Source: Patiria miniata (Eukaryota > Echinodermata > Asteroidea > Valvatida > Asterinidae). From it: a stretch of 64,000 nucleotides of DNA. This document shows, in pieces, positions 11,767 to 23,906 of the stretch (positions within the stretch are counted from its first letter, which is position 1; each line of letters opens with the position of its first letter). Position numbers and translations under genes: made by a program. Below the pieces are notes generated by a model. That model ran no database searches, was not told where the DNA came from, and saw only the letters and a list, made by a program, of their open reading frames with translations. The DNA lies in NCBI RefSeq assembly GCF_015706575.1, contig NW_024037070.1, positions 1,049,874-1,113,873 on the forward strand, given 5' to 3'.

Positions 11767-12409
11767 CTCACCTCCAAAATTGGGGTTTGATACCCGGAAT
11801 ATTATAAATGCCTAATTGTATACTGTATTGTATTGTAGCAACAAAGTAACAACATTTTATAATTTTCTTTTTAACAAAATGAGGCAAAATTTTGCAACAC
11901 ACAAACAGATGTCTGATCAAAGCAAGTATTCCCCCATGGAGCAGGCAGCAAAATTAGATTAATTTACAGTGTGGCAGGGCCAAGTTAGACAAGTGAATTT
12001 TTATAGTGTATTAAATAGGAGGAGCTCCCCTTAGAAAAAGAAATCATTTTAGTTTTACTTAAGATTCCCCCCCCCCACTTTTTGTTGGTAGTGTGTCCCC
12101 CTGTTTGTGTACTTTAGCCCACGATTCCCCCCCCCCCCCCCATATAAGTTGCCACACGGTTGGTCATGCCACATTGAGTTTTAGTTTAGCAGACCAGCAA
12201 AGAGACAGGTTAACATTTTAGCCTTCTATTTTCCTCCTACCTGAAGAGTGTTTCCCTGCTTGGGTTTGTCTCCTAGGCCAGTCATTGGTTTTTAGTTCAT
12301 TTCTGTGCTTTTAGAGTCACTTTCCACTAGTGCTGTGTGGGTTTTATTTTGGCTTTTTTATTATTTTAATCTTGGATTTTGATCCAGATTGAGATTTGTT
12401 TTGGAAGTT

Positions 12410-12926
12410 ATAACAAGCTGTACTCGCAATCTCAAGGTTTAACGCAAAGTTGACGCAATCAAGTAGACTTCTTTAAAGTACAGCTGCTAGAGTTCGCAAG
12501 GGGTCTTGACAGAAGCCTTTAATCCATAATCATCATTCTTTGCTCCGTGAAAACTAGTACAAACAAATAAAATGCAGATAGATTCACATAAATATTTGTT
12601 AGGTCACGAGGTGAATACATGTACATGAATGCAAATATCCAAATCCAAAGTGTGGCAAAACATCTGGTGAAAATGTCTCTAAAATGCAAGAAAATCCATT
12701 CTGCAATCTCAATACACAAAAGAGAATATATCATTTACCTCCTTGTAGGATTCGCAGAAATTGATAATTCTGGCTTAATCTTCCAAAAAGGTCGCAAGTT
12801 TCATGCGAAAATGTGGTTGCTACAGCATGACGTTCGTTTGTTCGAGGCAGGTATTCTGTCCTCCACTAAATACTGCTTAAAGGCGCTGTGACTGTCTAAC
12901 GGTGATTCATCTGCATCAACAAAGTA
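12410..12926. other. 517 bp insertion in the left inverted arm
   Basis: The right arm reads straight through from TTTGGAAG to TATTTGAGAAACC, while the left arm has 517 extra bases between them. This directly demonstrates an insertion. A short AAG occurs at both edges. The open frame at 12619-12891 (+) is not recognised and starts in ordinary AT-rich sequence, so no gene is claimed. Confidence 0.7.
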
Positions 12927-13259
12927 TTTGAGAAACCTAATTTTCTGAAGGTTAGAGATATTGATTTTTTTTTTATCAGGTTGAGTTAAATATTTGAGAA
13001 GTCTGTTTTGTTTCCTAGTTTCTTTTTCTTCTTTGTCCCAGTTTAAAAACTAAATCACGACTGCATCATTTTGAACCAGGATTTTTCTAGTGCGCCACTT
13101 TTTGCCGTTACATTTACATATTTTTTTATTATTTTTGGTGTCGAGACCCGGGATGATTACTTTTCTTTAGGGATCAAGCCATTTATGGTTTTTTTTGGCT
13201 GGGACACATTTTTTTCTTCTCCAAAAGTACTTTTTTATAAATCGAAACCCACAGTGCTT

Positions 13260-14533
13260 TTTGGTTATTGAACTTGAGGAGTGCAGGATGACTGAAACAC
13301 CATGGTGAAGGTCCGGACTCCACTTCAACTGTGTAGGTTTGACCCACTACCCACCAGCTGTGACCATGTCGACCAAGTTCCGTTAGCTGAACCGCAGTTG
13401 AGCATCTTACAGCTGCTGCAACATCAAATATAGATGCAGCAAGTGATTATACAGCAAGTGATTATACAGCAGTTTCGACAAATAAACACATTGAAATCAG
13501 TGATCCACCAAGTTATCTGCAAGCAGCAACAACAGAAGCACTACATTTGGAGTCTAGAGTGATCCCTGCACTAGTAATGGCCAGTTCCAGATGTCCCCAT
13601 CCCATACTAAGTTCCGGATATCCCCATGTCCCCAGTCCCCATCAACGAGCCAGAGCCCAAGATTTGTAAAAGCCTAAATTTGATGATATCCCCTCTAAAC
13701 GCCTAGCAGATGCAGTCTGGTGTTACAACTGATAATGTAGTAACCAACGGATAATGTATCACCAATTGATAATTTCACACAAGTTGACCGATACTGTATG
13801 ACTGACCGATAATGTAACAACAATTTACCGATAGTGTAGTAAATGGTAGTACACTATCAGTCGATTGTTGTTTCATTATCGGTCAGTCATATAGTATCGG
13901 TCAATTTGTGTGACATTATCGGTTGGTGATACATTATCCGTTGGTTACTACATTATCAGTTGTAACACCCTGCCTTTTCCCCGACAAGTGGCCAGTCAAG
14001 CCATGGGGATTGAGGCACAACATGCGACCAGAGCCTACGTGAAGCCCAGCAGAGTGACCAGCCAAAAGGAAGGTATTGGAGCCCAAGCTGGCAAGTTCCA
14101 AGTGAATAAGACGTAGCAGGATGGCCCTGCAGCCCAAGGCAGTGCAGCGGCTGTTACAAGCATGGGAGCACCAAGAGGTCAGAGATGGTTTTCTGCTCTT
14201 CAGAAGAGGACATCAAGTGGTACAGTACTTCCCAGAGGAACGTGAGAGAAGGTTTTCACAACTCTACATCGGAGCATGGAGACACTTAGCCATGGACAAG
14301 TGCTGAAGATGGTGAGAGACCAGTACTTCTGGCTTCCGTTTCAGTATGACGATGATGATTCCTCATCCATCAATGTGGCCCAGCAACAAGAGCAGATATT
14401 GGACTCCAGCTCAAGTTCTGCTATAGAAGAATCGGCTGATGGTGACGACGGTAACTCCTCTAGCTCTGACGAATCCGTGGAAATCTTCACCAGACCTAGG
14501 CTTGTAATCCGATCATCAGTACGATTGCAATAG
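13260..14533 (+). mobile_element. Internally deleted gypsy-like (Metaviridae) fossil
   Basis: Around 14150-14345 the plus strand carries a stretch ending LKMVRDQYFWLP, which resembles the end of the zinc-binding domain of gypsy-type integrases. It is followed closely by a serine- and acid-rich tail ending RPRLVIRSSVRLQ that resembles the usual end of such polyproteins. A glutamine-rich segment near 13430-13560 could be gag. Most of the element is missing, so it is a broken remnant with several breaks. A MITE is inserted at 13719-13969. Confidence 0.45.
13719..13969. mobile_element. 251 bp near-perfect palindromic MITE
   Basis: The arms of about 120 bp start GGTGTTACAACTGATAATGT and are complementary almost throughout, with repeated GATAATGTA and CGATA words. 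The central turn is near 13842. There is no coding capacity. A short CT occurs at both edges, but no firm target duplication can be assigned. Confidence 0.85.
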
Positions 14534-14984
14534 TAAATTATTTAGTATATACCGGTAGATTGAAAGTATTTTTTTGAGTATGTTTTTTTGTGATGTCAGG
14601 AGCCAACATTTTAAAGATGGCATGAGGAAAAAAAAACCATGCAAATGTAACAGCGAAAAATGGCTCACTAGAAAAATCCTGGTTCAAAATTACCAAGTCG
14701 CGATTTAGTTTTTAAACTGGGACAAAGAAGAAAAGGAATCAAGGAAACAAAAAAGACTTCTCAAAAATTTAATTCAACCTGATAAAAAAAAAAAAACAAT
14801 ATGTGACATATTGGTTGTTTTTTTTAATCAGGTTGAATTAAATTTTCTCTAACCTTCAGAAAATTAGATTTTTCAAATACTTCCAAAACAAATCTCAATC
14901 TGGATCAAAATCCAAGGAAAAAAAACAAACAAAATAAACTAGATTTACTTATGTTTGCGTACAAACATACCGGTACGGCTGTTT

Positions 14985-15760
14985 CGGTAATTTGTTTTTG
15001 TATGTTTAAATGTCATGTAAGACTGATAGGACAGCATGTGCGGTAGAGTGATCAGGACCAATACAATTCTGTAGATATTGGCCTTCAAAATATGCACTTT
15101 TAATATGCCATCATATGTCATGTGATGATGTCATCATGATGCCACTTCAATTTTCATCTATAACACATCTAGGCCTAGGTTGAACCCAATCACACCTGTA
15201 GTTTTGTAGATATTGGCCTTCAAAATATGCTCTTTTAATATGATGTCACATGCCCCGTAATGACGTCACAAGTCACGTGATGACATCATCATGACGTGAC
15301 TTAAATTTTCATACATAACACGTCCCAGTTGAGGTACATAACAAGTTTCAATCAAATCAGACCTGTAGTTCTTTAGATATTGGCCTTTAAAATATGCACC
15401 TATATTGTGACGTCACGGGTCACGTGATGACGTCATGACGATGTCAATATTAGGCACACATTTTCAGATGCTGGCCTAAGTGTGTGCCGAGTATAAAGTC
15501 AATCGGATTAATCACGTGATGACGTCATGATGACGTCAATGTTAGGCACATATTTTCAGATGCTGGCCTAAGTGTGTGCCGAGTATAAAGTCAATCGGAT
15601 TAATTTTAGTGCCCAAAGTGACTTCTACGATGAAAACATGTACAATGTACACGTACAAATGCTATGGGGAATGGCTGAAAAAGAATGGGGGGGAAAAAAG
15701 AAAAAAAACTTTAACGAAAACATAGGCTGTTTCAGCTGGTTGCCGAAACAAAATAGCCTT
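14985..15760 (-). repeat. TGACGTCA-rich repeat, reverse copy
   Basis: On the minus strand this matches 25915-26790, including CCATTCCCCATAGCATTTGT, AGTCAATCGGATTAA-like and GTAGTTCTTTAGATATTGGCC-like segments. Units of about 120-170 bp each contain GACGTCA palindromes and a GATTGGGTTGAAACTTG-related block. It is inserted in the right arm of the 4.3 kb element. Confidence 0.75.
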
Positions 15761-16482
15761 CTCCAATATTTAACTCAAACTGATTAAAAAAAAAACAATA
15801 TCTCTAACCTTCAGAAAATTAGGTTTCTCAAATACTTCCAAAACAAATGTCAATCTGGATCAAAATCCAAGAAAAAAATAATAAAAAACCCAAAAATAAA
15901 CCCCACACAGCACTAGTGAAAAGTTACTCTAAAAGCACAGAAATGAACTAAAACCAATGACTGGCCTAGCAGACAAACCCAAGCAGGGAAACACTCTCCT
16001 GGTAGGAGTAAAATAAAAGATCAAATGTTAACTTGTCTCTTTGCTGGTCTGCTGAACTAAAACTCAATGTGTCATTACCAACCATGTGGCTACTTACATG
16101 TATATAGGGGGAATCGTGGGCTCAAGTAAACAAACAGGGGGACACACTACCTACAAAAAAAAGTGGGGGGGGGGAATCTTAAGTAAAACTAAAATGATTT
16201 TTTGTTCTAAGGGGAGCTACTCCTTTTTAATACGCTATAAAAATTCACAAGTATAACTTGGCAATGCCACAACAACATGAAACATTCCCTGATATCCCAA
16301 AGTGTGTGCATATGGGTATTACTAAGAAGTCTTTTAAGAACAGCACCATTCAGTGTCAAAAGTCCGCACCCTTTCTTTCGCTAAACTTGGTGGTTTCACT
16401 CTTGTGCAAGGTGTCAAAACAATTCTCCTTTTCAATTTCAAATAAACCTCAAACTTGACAGAGATATGCTGTGGCCCTCCAT

Positions 16483-16667
16483 CAGTGGCATAGCAAAGTA
16501 CCCCAGTACCTCCCCCCCCCCACTTCCCCCAGGTCCCCCCTCCACACACACAAAATGTTGCCACTTGCTAACGTAGGAATGTACATGACAATTTTTTTTT
16601 TTATTGTAAATCCCCTTAATTCCCATAAACCTATGGCTTCACCAATAAAATCCTGGATACGCCACTG
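16483..16667. mobile_element. hAT-like MITE (CAGTGGCGTA-type ends), about 185 bp
   Basis: The left end is CAGTGGCATAGCAAAGTA and the right end is ...TCCTGGATACGCCACTG, giving an imperfect inverted CAGTGGC(G/A)TA(T/G)C terminus. The interior is C-rich. The flanks CCCTCCAT and CCCCCCCC only weakly suggest an 8 bp duplication. The same end type recurs at 43270-43555. Confidence 0.6.
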
Positions 16668-17059
16668 CCCCCCCCCCCTCACTTCTTATTTTATGAAATG
16701 ATGATTTTGCTTGACTAAATAGTGAGTCCGCTTTACGTTGACCAGATACCTTTATGTTGATCATCATCCTTGGTACCAGTAGCTTTCATGGTAGCATTAC
16801 TCAATGTCAGTTTCCTTTTGGAGGGTACCTGTGTCTTGGTAGTCCTTAAGCTGTTGCTTGTATCACTCTGCCTAAGCTCTGGGGCCTCTGATAATCGAGT
16901 AGCACTTGCTGATTTCTTCATACCGATGGTTTTCTCAATTGTACTTGGATCTGTCCAGTGCGTAAAGCAAAATGAACAACAAATGAAATGGTGTTCCAAA
17001 TGGAATTTGTTTGCCTTGTTAACACTGCACAAGCAGATCGTTTACAACTGTCCACACGG

Positions 17060-17136
17060 CCATCCATATAAAAGGTGGATGGACAACATCAACAATGACC
17101 TAAAATGTCTACAATCTGGCAATGAGCCAAGTTGAG
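17060..17136 (+). pseudogene. Possible LINE reverse transcriptase C-terminal scrap
   Basis: The plus strand reads PYKRWMDNINNDLKCL before a stop, resembling the RKRWxDNIKxDL segment found near the ends of several LINE proteins. Nothing upstream is recognisable in the same frame. The longer frames on both strands here (16770-17135 plus and 16733-17032 minus) have no other known motifs. This call is weak. Confidence 0.25.
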
Positions 17137-17162
17137 TGAAAGAAGGCTATCCAGCCTAGTAG

Positions 17163-17481
17163 ACATGTTTTCCTTTATAATTGCATTGCACGGCTGCCAT
17201 TTTGTCTACGTTTTAACAAATTTCGAGCGGAGATCCGTCGACTCTTTGTTGAATATCAGACGACTATTTACTGTACGCTGACTAAATACATAAAACAGTC
17301 ACCGAGTTGTGCTATAAATACACATACCGGTACGATGCGTCGCACGTACGTGTTTTGTGAAATGGATCGCAGGACGCGTCGCAGGATATGACGCGTCGCA
17401 GCTGAGACACATCGTAGGGATACGACGCGTCGCAGCGCTGCGATGCATCGTAAGTTACGATGAGTTTCATGAAATCGGGTG
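17163..17481 (-). mobile_element. Partial CACCCGATTTCA-ended element
   Basis: This is the reverse complement of the left part of the elements at 35331 and 51349. It ends in the TIR TGAAATCGGGTG and contains the GCGACGCGTC-rich zone, the ACAGTCACCGAGTTGTGCTA block and a CACGGCTGCCATTTTG segment. The other half is absent. GACGCGTCGCAG-type words are repeated many times. Confidence 0.8.
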
Positions 17482-18298
17482 CAGCTGCACACACACCAAA
17501 ATGTATACGAGGCAACCTCGTCCCCAGGGTGTCGAGCAGTACGCGCCCACCACTACCTGCTCTCTCACCCTGGTATTGGACCATTTGCATGTGCAAGATT
17601 TTTGAACACGTATGCAAATGAGGAATAGTCTGGTGCCTGCCTGTGTGTTACATTTGCATTTGTTTTTGTAAACTGAATCAATTCGTCGTAGCGCGAGCAT
17701 GGCATGAGTTATGAAAACACGATTTTATTTTAACTAAACTGTTACGAATAACGAGACAACATGCAGTATCACATTTCATATTAGTATGAACAAATTGGAA
17801 AGGAAATGAATATTTTAAAGAAGGCGTGGACAAATGATTGCGAAAACACGTACTGCACGTTGTGAATAACAACACCAAGTACACGATATAAATCAATTTC
17901 TAGCCAATTGCGGTATCGAATCAGGATACAGGAGGAAAGTTTCCTATCCAGAGCTTATTATTGGAAACGAGGTTGGAAATAAAGTAAGCACTGGGGACGA
18001 GGTTGTACACGAGGTGCATTTGTCATTGAAAATATTTTCGTCTGGTCCTCAGACAAGTGAACTATGTACACCATATTAGGACCTATACGTTTGTAGGAAC
18101 TAGACTACATGAAGCCCTGCGCTCGTATTGAGACCAGCATACAACATACGTACACACACCACAATGTAAACCGTATGCACACAAAAACCAACACCCCCAC
18201 ACACACGAGAACGACCGCAACACGCGCATGCTCCGTTAGTCTCAAAGTGCATTAGTGATTGATACTTGCAGGGCTAGGACCGGCGGCGCGGGGGGAAC

Positions 18299-18381
18299 GC
18301 TACGGCTTGCAATTACACACGAGTCTATTGAAGTGGCTGCAGCCACTTCCCATAGACTCATGTGTAATTTCAGGTCGTAGC
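18299..18381. repeat. 83 bp hairpin
   Basis: Arms of about 41 bp starting GCTACGGCTTGCAATTACAC are complementary, with a few mismatches, around the centre GTGGCTGCAGCCAC. No gene context is visible. It could be a tiny foldback element or a structured-RNA relic. Confidence 0.8.
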
Positions 18382-18699
18382 CAAGTGGCTTTGTACATGC
18401 ACAAAGCTGGGATCCTGTCTCCAGTCTGCTTAAACCTCATTCTCAAGCAAGGACAATTGCATGCGAGGGAATGCAAAAAGCACATGTACATGAATCTCGC
18501 AGCCCTACACACGAGGTGCAAATGCCATTGAAGAAAAAACTTAGTCTGGTCCTGAAGACAAGTGAACTCACGTCCGGCCGAATACTAATTACTATACATA
18601 CATGTACATGTACATCGCAAATTAGTAAGTTATAAGTAAATTTCGGCATAATTAATTAGTACATTCACAAGATTCACGTGGGTTGACTTTTGAGGCTAA

Positions 18700-19130
18700 A
18701 CAAAAAATGGATTTCCAGGGAAAAAAACGGAGAAATCACATCCCTGCCCAAAATAAGAAATATATTTTCTGACAAACTTGCAGTTGCGTAAGTGAGTGAA
18801 GATAATAATGATTTATCAGAATTTATCAACTTTAAAGAAATTCTTAGACATTAATGTGGGATTTTCCGAGATTTGTTCAAGTGCGCCACGTTAGGGAACG
18901 CTCGGCCGAATTTGTGCCCAATTTCCGGGCGCCACCACTTTTGAATGTCGGACTTAATTTCAAGACAATAAAATTGTTCACAAAGGTTCAACAGCAAGTA
19001 TTATTAAGGTAATAGTACCATTATTTAACTGAATAAATTTGAAGTTTTTCTACGAAGAGGTTGTGGCAAAACTGCATGAGGAAAGTAGGGGGAAAAGTCA
19101 AAGTGCGCCACGTTAGGGAACACCACTATA
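18700..19130 (-). repeat. GTGCGCCACGTTAGGG-family fragment (copy 1)
   Basis: It carries GTGCGCCACGTTAGGGAAC at 18881 and 19101 and matches 40500-40886 along its length (CAAATTTGTGCCCAATTTCC-like and GGTAATAGTACCATTATTTA-like segments). The family end is CCCTAACGTGGCGC. Only the part next to one end is present. Confidence 0.75.
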
Positions 19131-19375
19131 CATTTTTGGGCGATCGTGTATCTAGGGGCCCAGTTCCTATAAGGGAACAAAATCCTCTTTTAAATTATTT
19201 GACATACCAAACTAGTTGGTGACATTAAGAACATATAAGTATGTCATAGATAAAGGGCAGGGTATTGAATTTTAAAGGGAAATTTTGGGGTAAAATGACG
19301 ATGACGACGACAAAACGCAATCACGAAAATAATGATGTCGATCACCACGCAATGTACCGTGAGCACGCAAGTCGC
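19131..19375 (+). repeat. Dispersed repeat shared with 28290-29040
   Basis: Matching blocks include GGGCGATCGTG, AAGGGAACAAAATCC, CCAAACTAGTTGG, TATGTCATAGAT and GTAAAATGACGATGAC, followed by CGATCACCACGC and TGTACCGTGAGCA. The second copy is interrupted at 28480-28918, so this copy gives its uninterrupted form. Confidence 0.7.
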
Positions 19376-19378
19376 TGC

Positions 19379-19741
19379 ATTCGCGTACGTGTAGTATGTA
19401 CGTCCATAGACAATGTACTGGTAGATCGCAGCCATTCATGTTAATGAATTAATCGCTGTGTGATGTCTGTGCTATAGTGGCTGAATTTCACAAATTTGCG
19501 ACCCAAAAAATTATCGTATCATTGAAGCCCCACTACTTTGTCTTTGACATGTGGAGAAGCCAGTAGGTGCTTTCAAAGGTATTTTTGTCAACTATTTTGC
19601 TTGATTTTTGGGGTTGCAAATCCATGAAATTCAACCACTATAGCACAGACATCGTACAGCGATCATTCAATAACGTTTATGGCTGTGATCTAACATTTGG
19701 TCTATGGATGTACATGTATACAAATATGTACGCGAAGCGCA
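19379..19741. repeat. Foldback of about 360 bp
   Basis: The left arm 19379-19515 is matched in reverse by 19600-19741. Shared landmarks are GATGTCTGTGCTATAGTGG, AATCGCTGT, GATCGCAGCCAT and GTCCATAGAC-like words. The loop is about 85 bp. It extends the 19131 repeat and has no coding content. Confidence 0.75.
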
Positions 19742-20039
19742 GGGGACACGACCGTGACCTGCGTCGATATACAAACTCTGCATGTAGATCGGGGGATGCA
19801 CCTACGACTGTTTCATGACAAGGCAGTGACTGCACTGTATTGTGTAGAGCGTGGCACGCACGCAAATTTTTGGCTAACTTTGACAGATTTTATGTTCAAG
19901 CATAGTCAGGGACATATTATTGATAAAACAAAAATCAAAATGCGGAAAAGCCCTATGTTCTGTTGCAAACAGACATAGATCTCTAGTTTCTTTCTTCTTT
20001 TTGTTTCACGCAAAACCCCTTAGACTTTGTACACGAATT

Positions 20040-23000
20040 TTGTACCCACCACTTTTGGCATTGAACTTTGTCATACATCATTCAAATTAAGCATATGCAT
20101 TGTCCTTATGGCAAAGTTGTGCCTCGAAGAGTGACGTCATGATTACGTCATCAGGGATCACGTGACGTCATCACAAACGTGTATATTTTGAAGTCCTATA
20201 TCTACAGAACTGTAAGTCCGATTGGGTTGAAACTTGGTATGTGGGTAGACCGGGATGTGTTATAGATAAAAAAAAAAATGAGGTGACGTCATGATGACGT
20301 CATCATGCAATTTTATATGAATATTTGTATTTTTGGACCTTTCAGCCATATCTCATGAACGCACCATGCAAAATTCTTTTTGTATTTGGTTTGTTAGGTA
20401 ATAGGTATATGGGTGTTTACATAAATGTGGAGGCCAGTGTGTGACATTAGGGTCAAATTTTCAAAATAACCAAATTAAATTCAGCTTCACATGGTTTTGT
20501 AGTCTAGGGTCTATATTTTGTCAAAAACAAAACCATTTTTCTGTAACATAACCTTTTTTAGAGTAGCAACATGATAAACTAGCATATGGGACACAAATTT
20601 CACCTGTAACAGTGACACCAAATTGTTAATTTCTTTTAGAGCTCTCACCAGGTTATTGTTCAGGTATGGTAAAGACATGTTGCTTTTTAAGCAATTATTT
20701 GCAACACATACAATGTATAAGTTAAAAAAAAACATTTGTTGAAAATCAAATATCAAGTTTTAGGAAATTTGACATATTATGAGGATTACAAAAATGTAGC
20801 TCTCACTTGACATAAAATTATATTATTATAAGACAAACACTCACTTGTTCTCTAAAAGCAAGTTTGACAGCCAAAACTGCAACTACGAAGAGCAATGAAG
20901 ATTTACAAACACCACTAGAAAGCATGTTATTGTAAGTAAAGCCTGGTGTTAACCAGCATTTCACCTGTAACGCTGACACCAAATAGTCACTGTTACTGAG
21001 TGACAATCCTACAACTAACTAATAATAATAGTAATAAATGGTATCAAACCATTTAAACCTTTCTATTTAGTGATAAGCTTGATGGTTTCTACATCAGATA
21101 CTTGTTTCTGAGACTGGAAGTTTAGTTTGTTATAATAATCATTTCACCTGTAACGCTGACACCAACACCAAAAACACTTTTATCACTTTTCTTCACTGTA
21201 GTTCTACTTTAACCTGTCCTATGCCAAAGTTTTCATTGTATTAAAAAACTTAGTCATTATTTTAGCTAAAAACTCAATCATCAATCAAACAGGTGCTTTT
21301 GCTTCATTGTTTCAGCTGAAAAGAGGTATTTCACCTGTAACGGAGTCAGTGTTGACACCAAAAATGTATTGCCTCTTATTTCAAATTCTAAGAGAAGGAT
21401 TCAAAATGTAATGACATCTATATTCCAAGCCAATCTCCAGGATATATTTTTAGTTAAACTTGTTGACAAAAACAGTTTGACAAATTCAGAGTGCAACTGC
21501 AAAGTATCACACTGTAATGTTTTTTGATGACACCAAATTGATCTGCCAATATTTAAAATTGGTATATTTCTTGTACTTCTTTGAATTTCACTTTTGGTCT
21601 TCTTTAGTCTCTTTATTTAATGAAAGACTTCAATAATCACTTAAAATTTAGAATAGTTGACAGTTTCTACAAATATTATAATCAATGGTAAAGTTCACTC
21701 TGTAACAGGATTTGCTGACACCAAATGTTACAGAGTGATGGTATTTTTAGCGGGCATGTCAAAATGATACAAAGTTGGCGATGCACAAACATTGTGTTTA
21801 ATATTAAGTTGTGGGTTACCATCAATCATTTAGAATTAAAAAGGACCAAATTTATCAATTGAAAGAATGAAAACTGTGCACCATTGGACAAGCTTTAAAA
21901 ATGTCATGCAATTTTACCTAAAAATGTCATAATTCTGGCTAATTTTTGATCAAAATTATACAAATGCATTGTGGTGATTTAATTTTTTTTTATTTCAGTG
22001 GGTACATAGTGATATGGGCAATAAGTAAAAACACAAATATTAGCAAGCTGGTTATTTTAACATGGAAATGGCCCTTGAAAGGAAAGAACATGTGCATTAT
22101 ACCACTGGCCTCCACATTTATGTAAACACCCATTTTGAAAAGTGTGTGACGTCATCATGACGTCATCAAAAATGCAATTTTGTAAAATGCATATACATGT
22201 AAGGGAAGGTCCGATCATCATGAAACTTGGTGGGGAGGTAGATAATGGTACTACGTGTAGTATGCAAAGTCCGAAGTGACGTCATGATGACATCATCATT
22301 TGATTTTTTATGATTTTTAAAATATTTATAAGTTGATTCTGCATCCAAAATTGCACACTTCCTTTCATCGGATTGACTTTAAACTTGGTTCAAACCAAGA
22401 CCACAATGACAAAATGTGCATTGAGGATGGTTTTCAAGATGACGTCATCGCAGGGCATGTGACGTCATGTGACAAAGCTTTATTTCAAATCCCATAGACA
22501 ATGCACATGATTTTTGTACAAGCCACTTTTGGCATTGAACTTTGTCATACATCATTCAAGTTAAGCATATGCATTGTCCTTATGGCAAAGTTGTGTCCCG
22601 AAGAGTGACGTCATGATTACGTCATCAGGGGTCACGTGACGTCATCACAAACGTGCATATTTGAAGCCCTATATCTACAGAACAGTAAGTCCGGTTTGGT
22701 TGAAACTTGGTATGTAGTTAGGCTGGGAAGTGTTATAGGTAAAACTTGAGGTGGCGTCATGATGACGTCATCGTGCGATTTTATATGATTTTTTTAATTT
22801 TTGGACCTTTAAGCCATATCTCATGAACGCAACATGCAAAATTCAATTTTTTGGTATTTGGTTTGTTAGGTAATAGGTATATGCACAAAAGTTAAAACAA
22901 TTTGTGACATCATCATGATGTCATCAAGAATGCAATTTTGTAAAACGCATATAAGGGAAGGTCCGATCGTCATGAAACTTGGTGGGTAGGTAGATAATGG

Positions 23001-23230
23001 TACTAGTATGCAAAGTCCGAAGGACGTCACGATGACGTCATCATTTGATTTTTTATGATTTTTTTATTTTAGAATTGTATTCTGCTTCCAAAATTGAACA
23101 CTTCCTTTCATTGGATTGACTTCAAACTTGGTACAAACCAACACCACAATGACAAAATGTGCACTGACATGTGTTGTCAAGATGACGTCATCGCAGGGCA
23201 TGTGACGTCATGTGATAAAGCTTAATTTTT
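20040..23230 (+). repeat. TGACGTCA-rich repeat, two tandem copies
   Basis: Copy one is 20040-20410 plus 22132-22490; copy two is 22520-23225. Shared blocks are ACTTTTGGCATTGAACTTTG, GGGTCACGTGACGTCATCAC-like, GCCATATCTCATGAACGCA and GGAAGGTCCGATC. Each copy carries many GACGTCA cores, often paired as GACGTCATGATGACGTCATC-like strings. Copy one is split by the 1.72 kb element at 20411-22131; copy two shows the region without that insertion. Confidence 0.85.
20411..22131. mobile_element. 1.72 kb TIR element with a periodic box
   Basis: The termini are perfect 29 bp inverted repeats beginning GGGTGTTTACATAAATGTGG. The second copy of the host repeat (22876 onward) and the relative at 26680 lack it, which proves insertion; the junction seems to have lost a few host bases and no duplication is clear. 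Inside, a box TTTCACCTGTAAC-n-TGACACCAAA recurs at 20598, 20959, 21142, 21329, about 21505 and about 21693. The spacers between boxes are unrelated. There is no long open frame, so it is non-autonomous. Confidence 0.85.
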
Positions 23231-23386
23231 GGAATTATTCTAAGTATTTTGAACAACCTTTAACTGTATCAAGCACTCTCAAAAGTGACTGCAAAAGGAT
23301 AAACATAACATAAACATTTGTTAAATGCGAAAAAGCCCTGTGTTCTGTTCGAACAGACATACAGTACAGTGCAATTGAAAGTTAAC

Positions 23387-23545
23387 CCTTGTTTGTTTGT
23401 TTTTGTTTTTGTTTGTTTGTTTTTGTTTGTTTTGTTTTGTTTTGTTGTTTGTTTTTGTTTTTGTTTGTTTGTTTTTGTTTGTTTTGTTTTGTTTTGTTGT
23501 TTTTTTTTGTTTTTTTTGTTAGTTTTGTTTTGGCTTGTTTGTCTG
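23387..23545 (+). repeat. (GTTT)n microsatellite
   Basis: This is a run of GTTT and GTTTTT units. Open frames at 23318-23580 that read FVCFCFCLF are translations of it and not genes. Confidence 0.9.
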
Positions 23546-23906
23546 TGTTTCCCCAGTCTTGTATAATCTGCAGTTGTTAGGTTTTTATGCCAGCTATTCT
23601 TGCCTTTGAGAAAACTGTTGTAACTGTTAATCTTTTAAATCTAATTATCTTTTTAAGTATTATTTTTAAGGCGGTCTTATTTTTCATAGAATTTTAAACC
23701 TAATTTTTAATATATTTTGTATGTTACATGTACCATTCAAGTAAGGATTGACAGGCTTTCGAGTCACAGTGTTTTATTATACTTTTGTCAATCCTGGCCA
23801 GCTTGGATTGGATTGTTTTTGTTTAGTTTTGTTTACTTTTGTTGATTGCTTGTTGTACCTTGTAATTTGGCCGAATAAATAATAATAATAATAATAATAA
23901 AGGGGG

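Larger units (their letters stand above)
11967..16282. mobile_element. 4.3 kb element with long inverted arms
   Basis: The left arm (11967-12409, continuing at 12927-13120) is matched in reverse by the right arm (14622-14925 and 15780-16282). Landmarks include GGGGGACACACTACC, AAAGTGGGGGGGG, CCAATGACTGGCC and GGATCAAAATCCAAG. Later insertions break it: about 517 bp at 12410-12926, a palindromic MITE at 13719 and a TGACGTCA-rich repeat at about 14985-15760. The right arm is partly duplicated around that last insertion. Its superfamily is unknown. Confidence 0.7.

Noticed and set aside
16733-17032. 99-residue minus-strand frame with several C and H residues, possibly a zinc-finger transposase
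   Set aside because: The cysteine and histidine spacing fits no known finger, and the opposite strand offers a slightly better LINE-like reading at 17060-17136.
20598-21720. Regularly spaced 25 bp boxes resembling a CRISPR array
   Set aside because: Spacing of about 183 bp is far longer than CRISPR spacers, repeats are imperfect, no cas genes occur, and the surroundings are eukaryotic transposon sequence.
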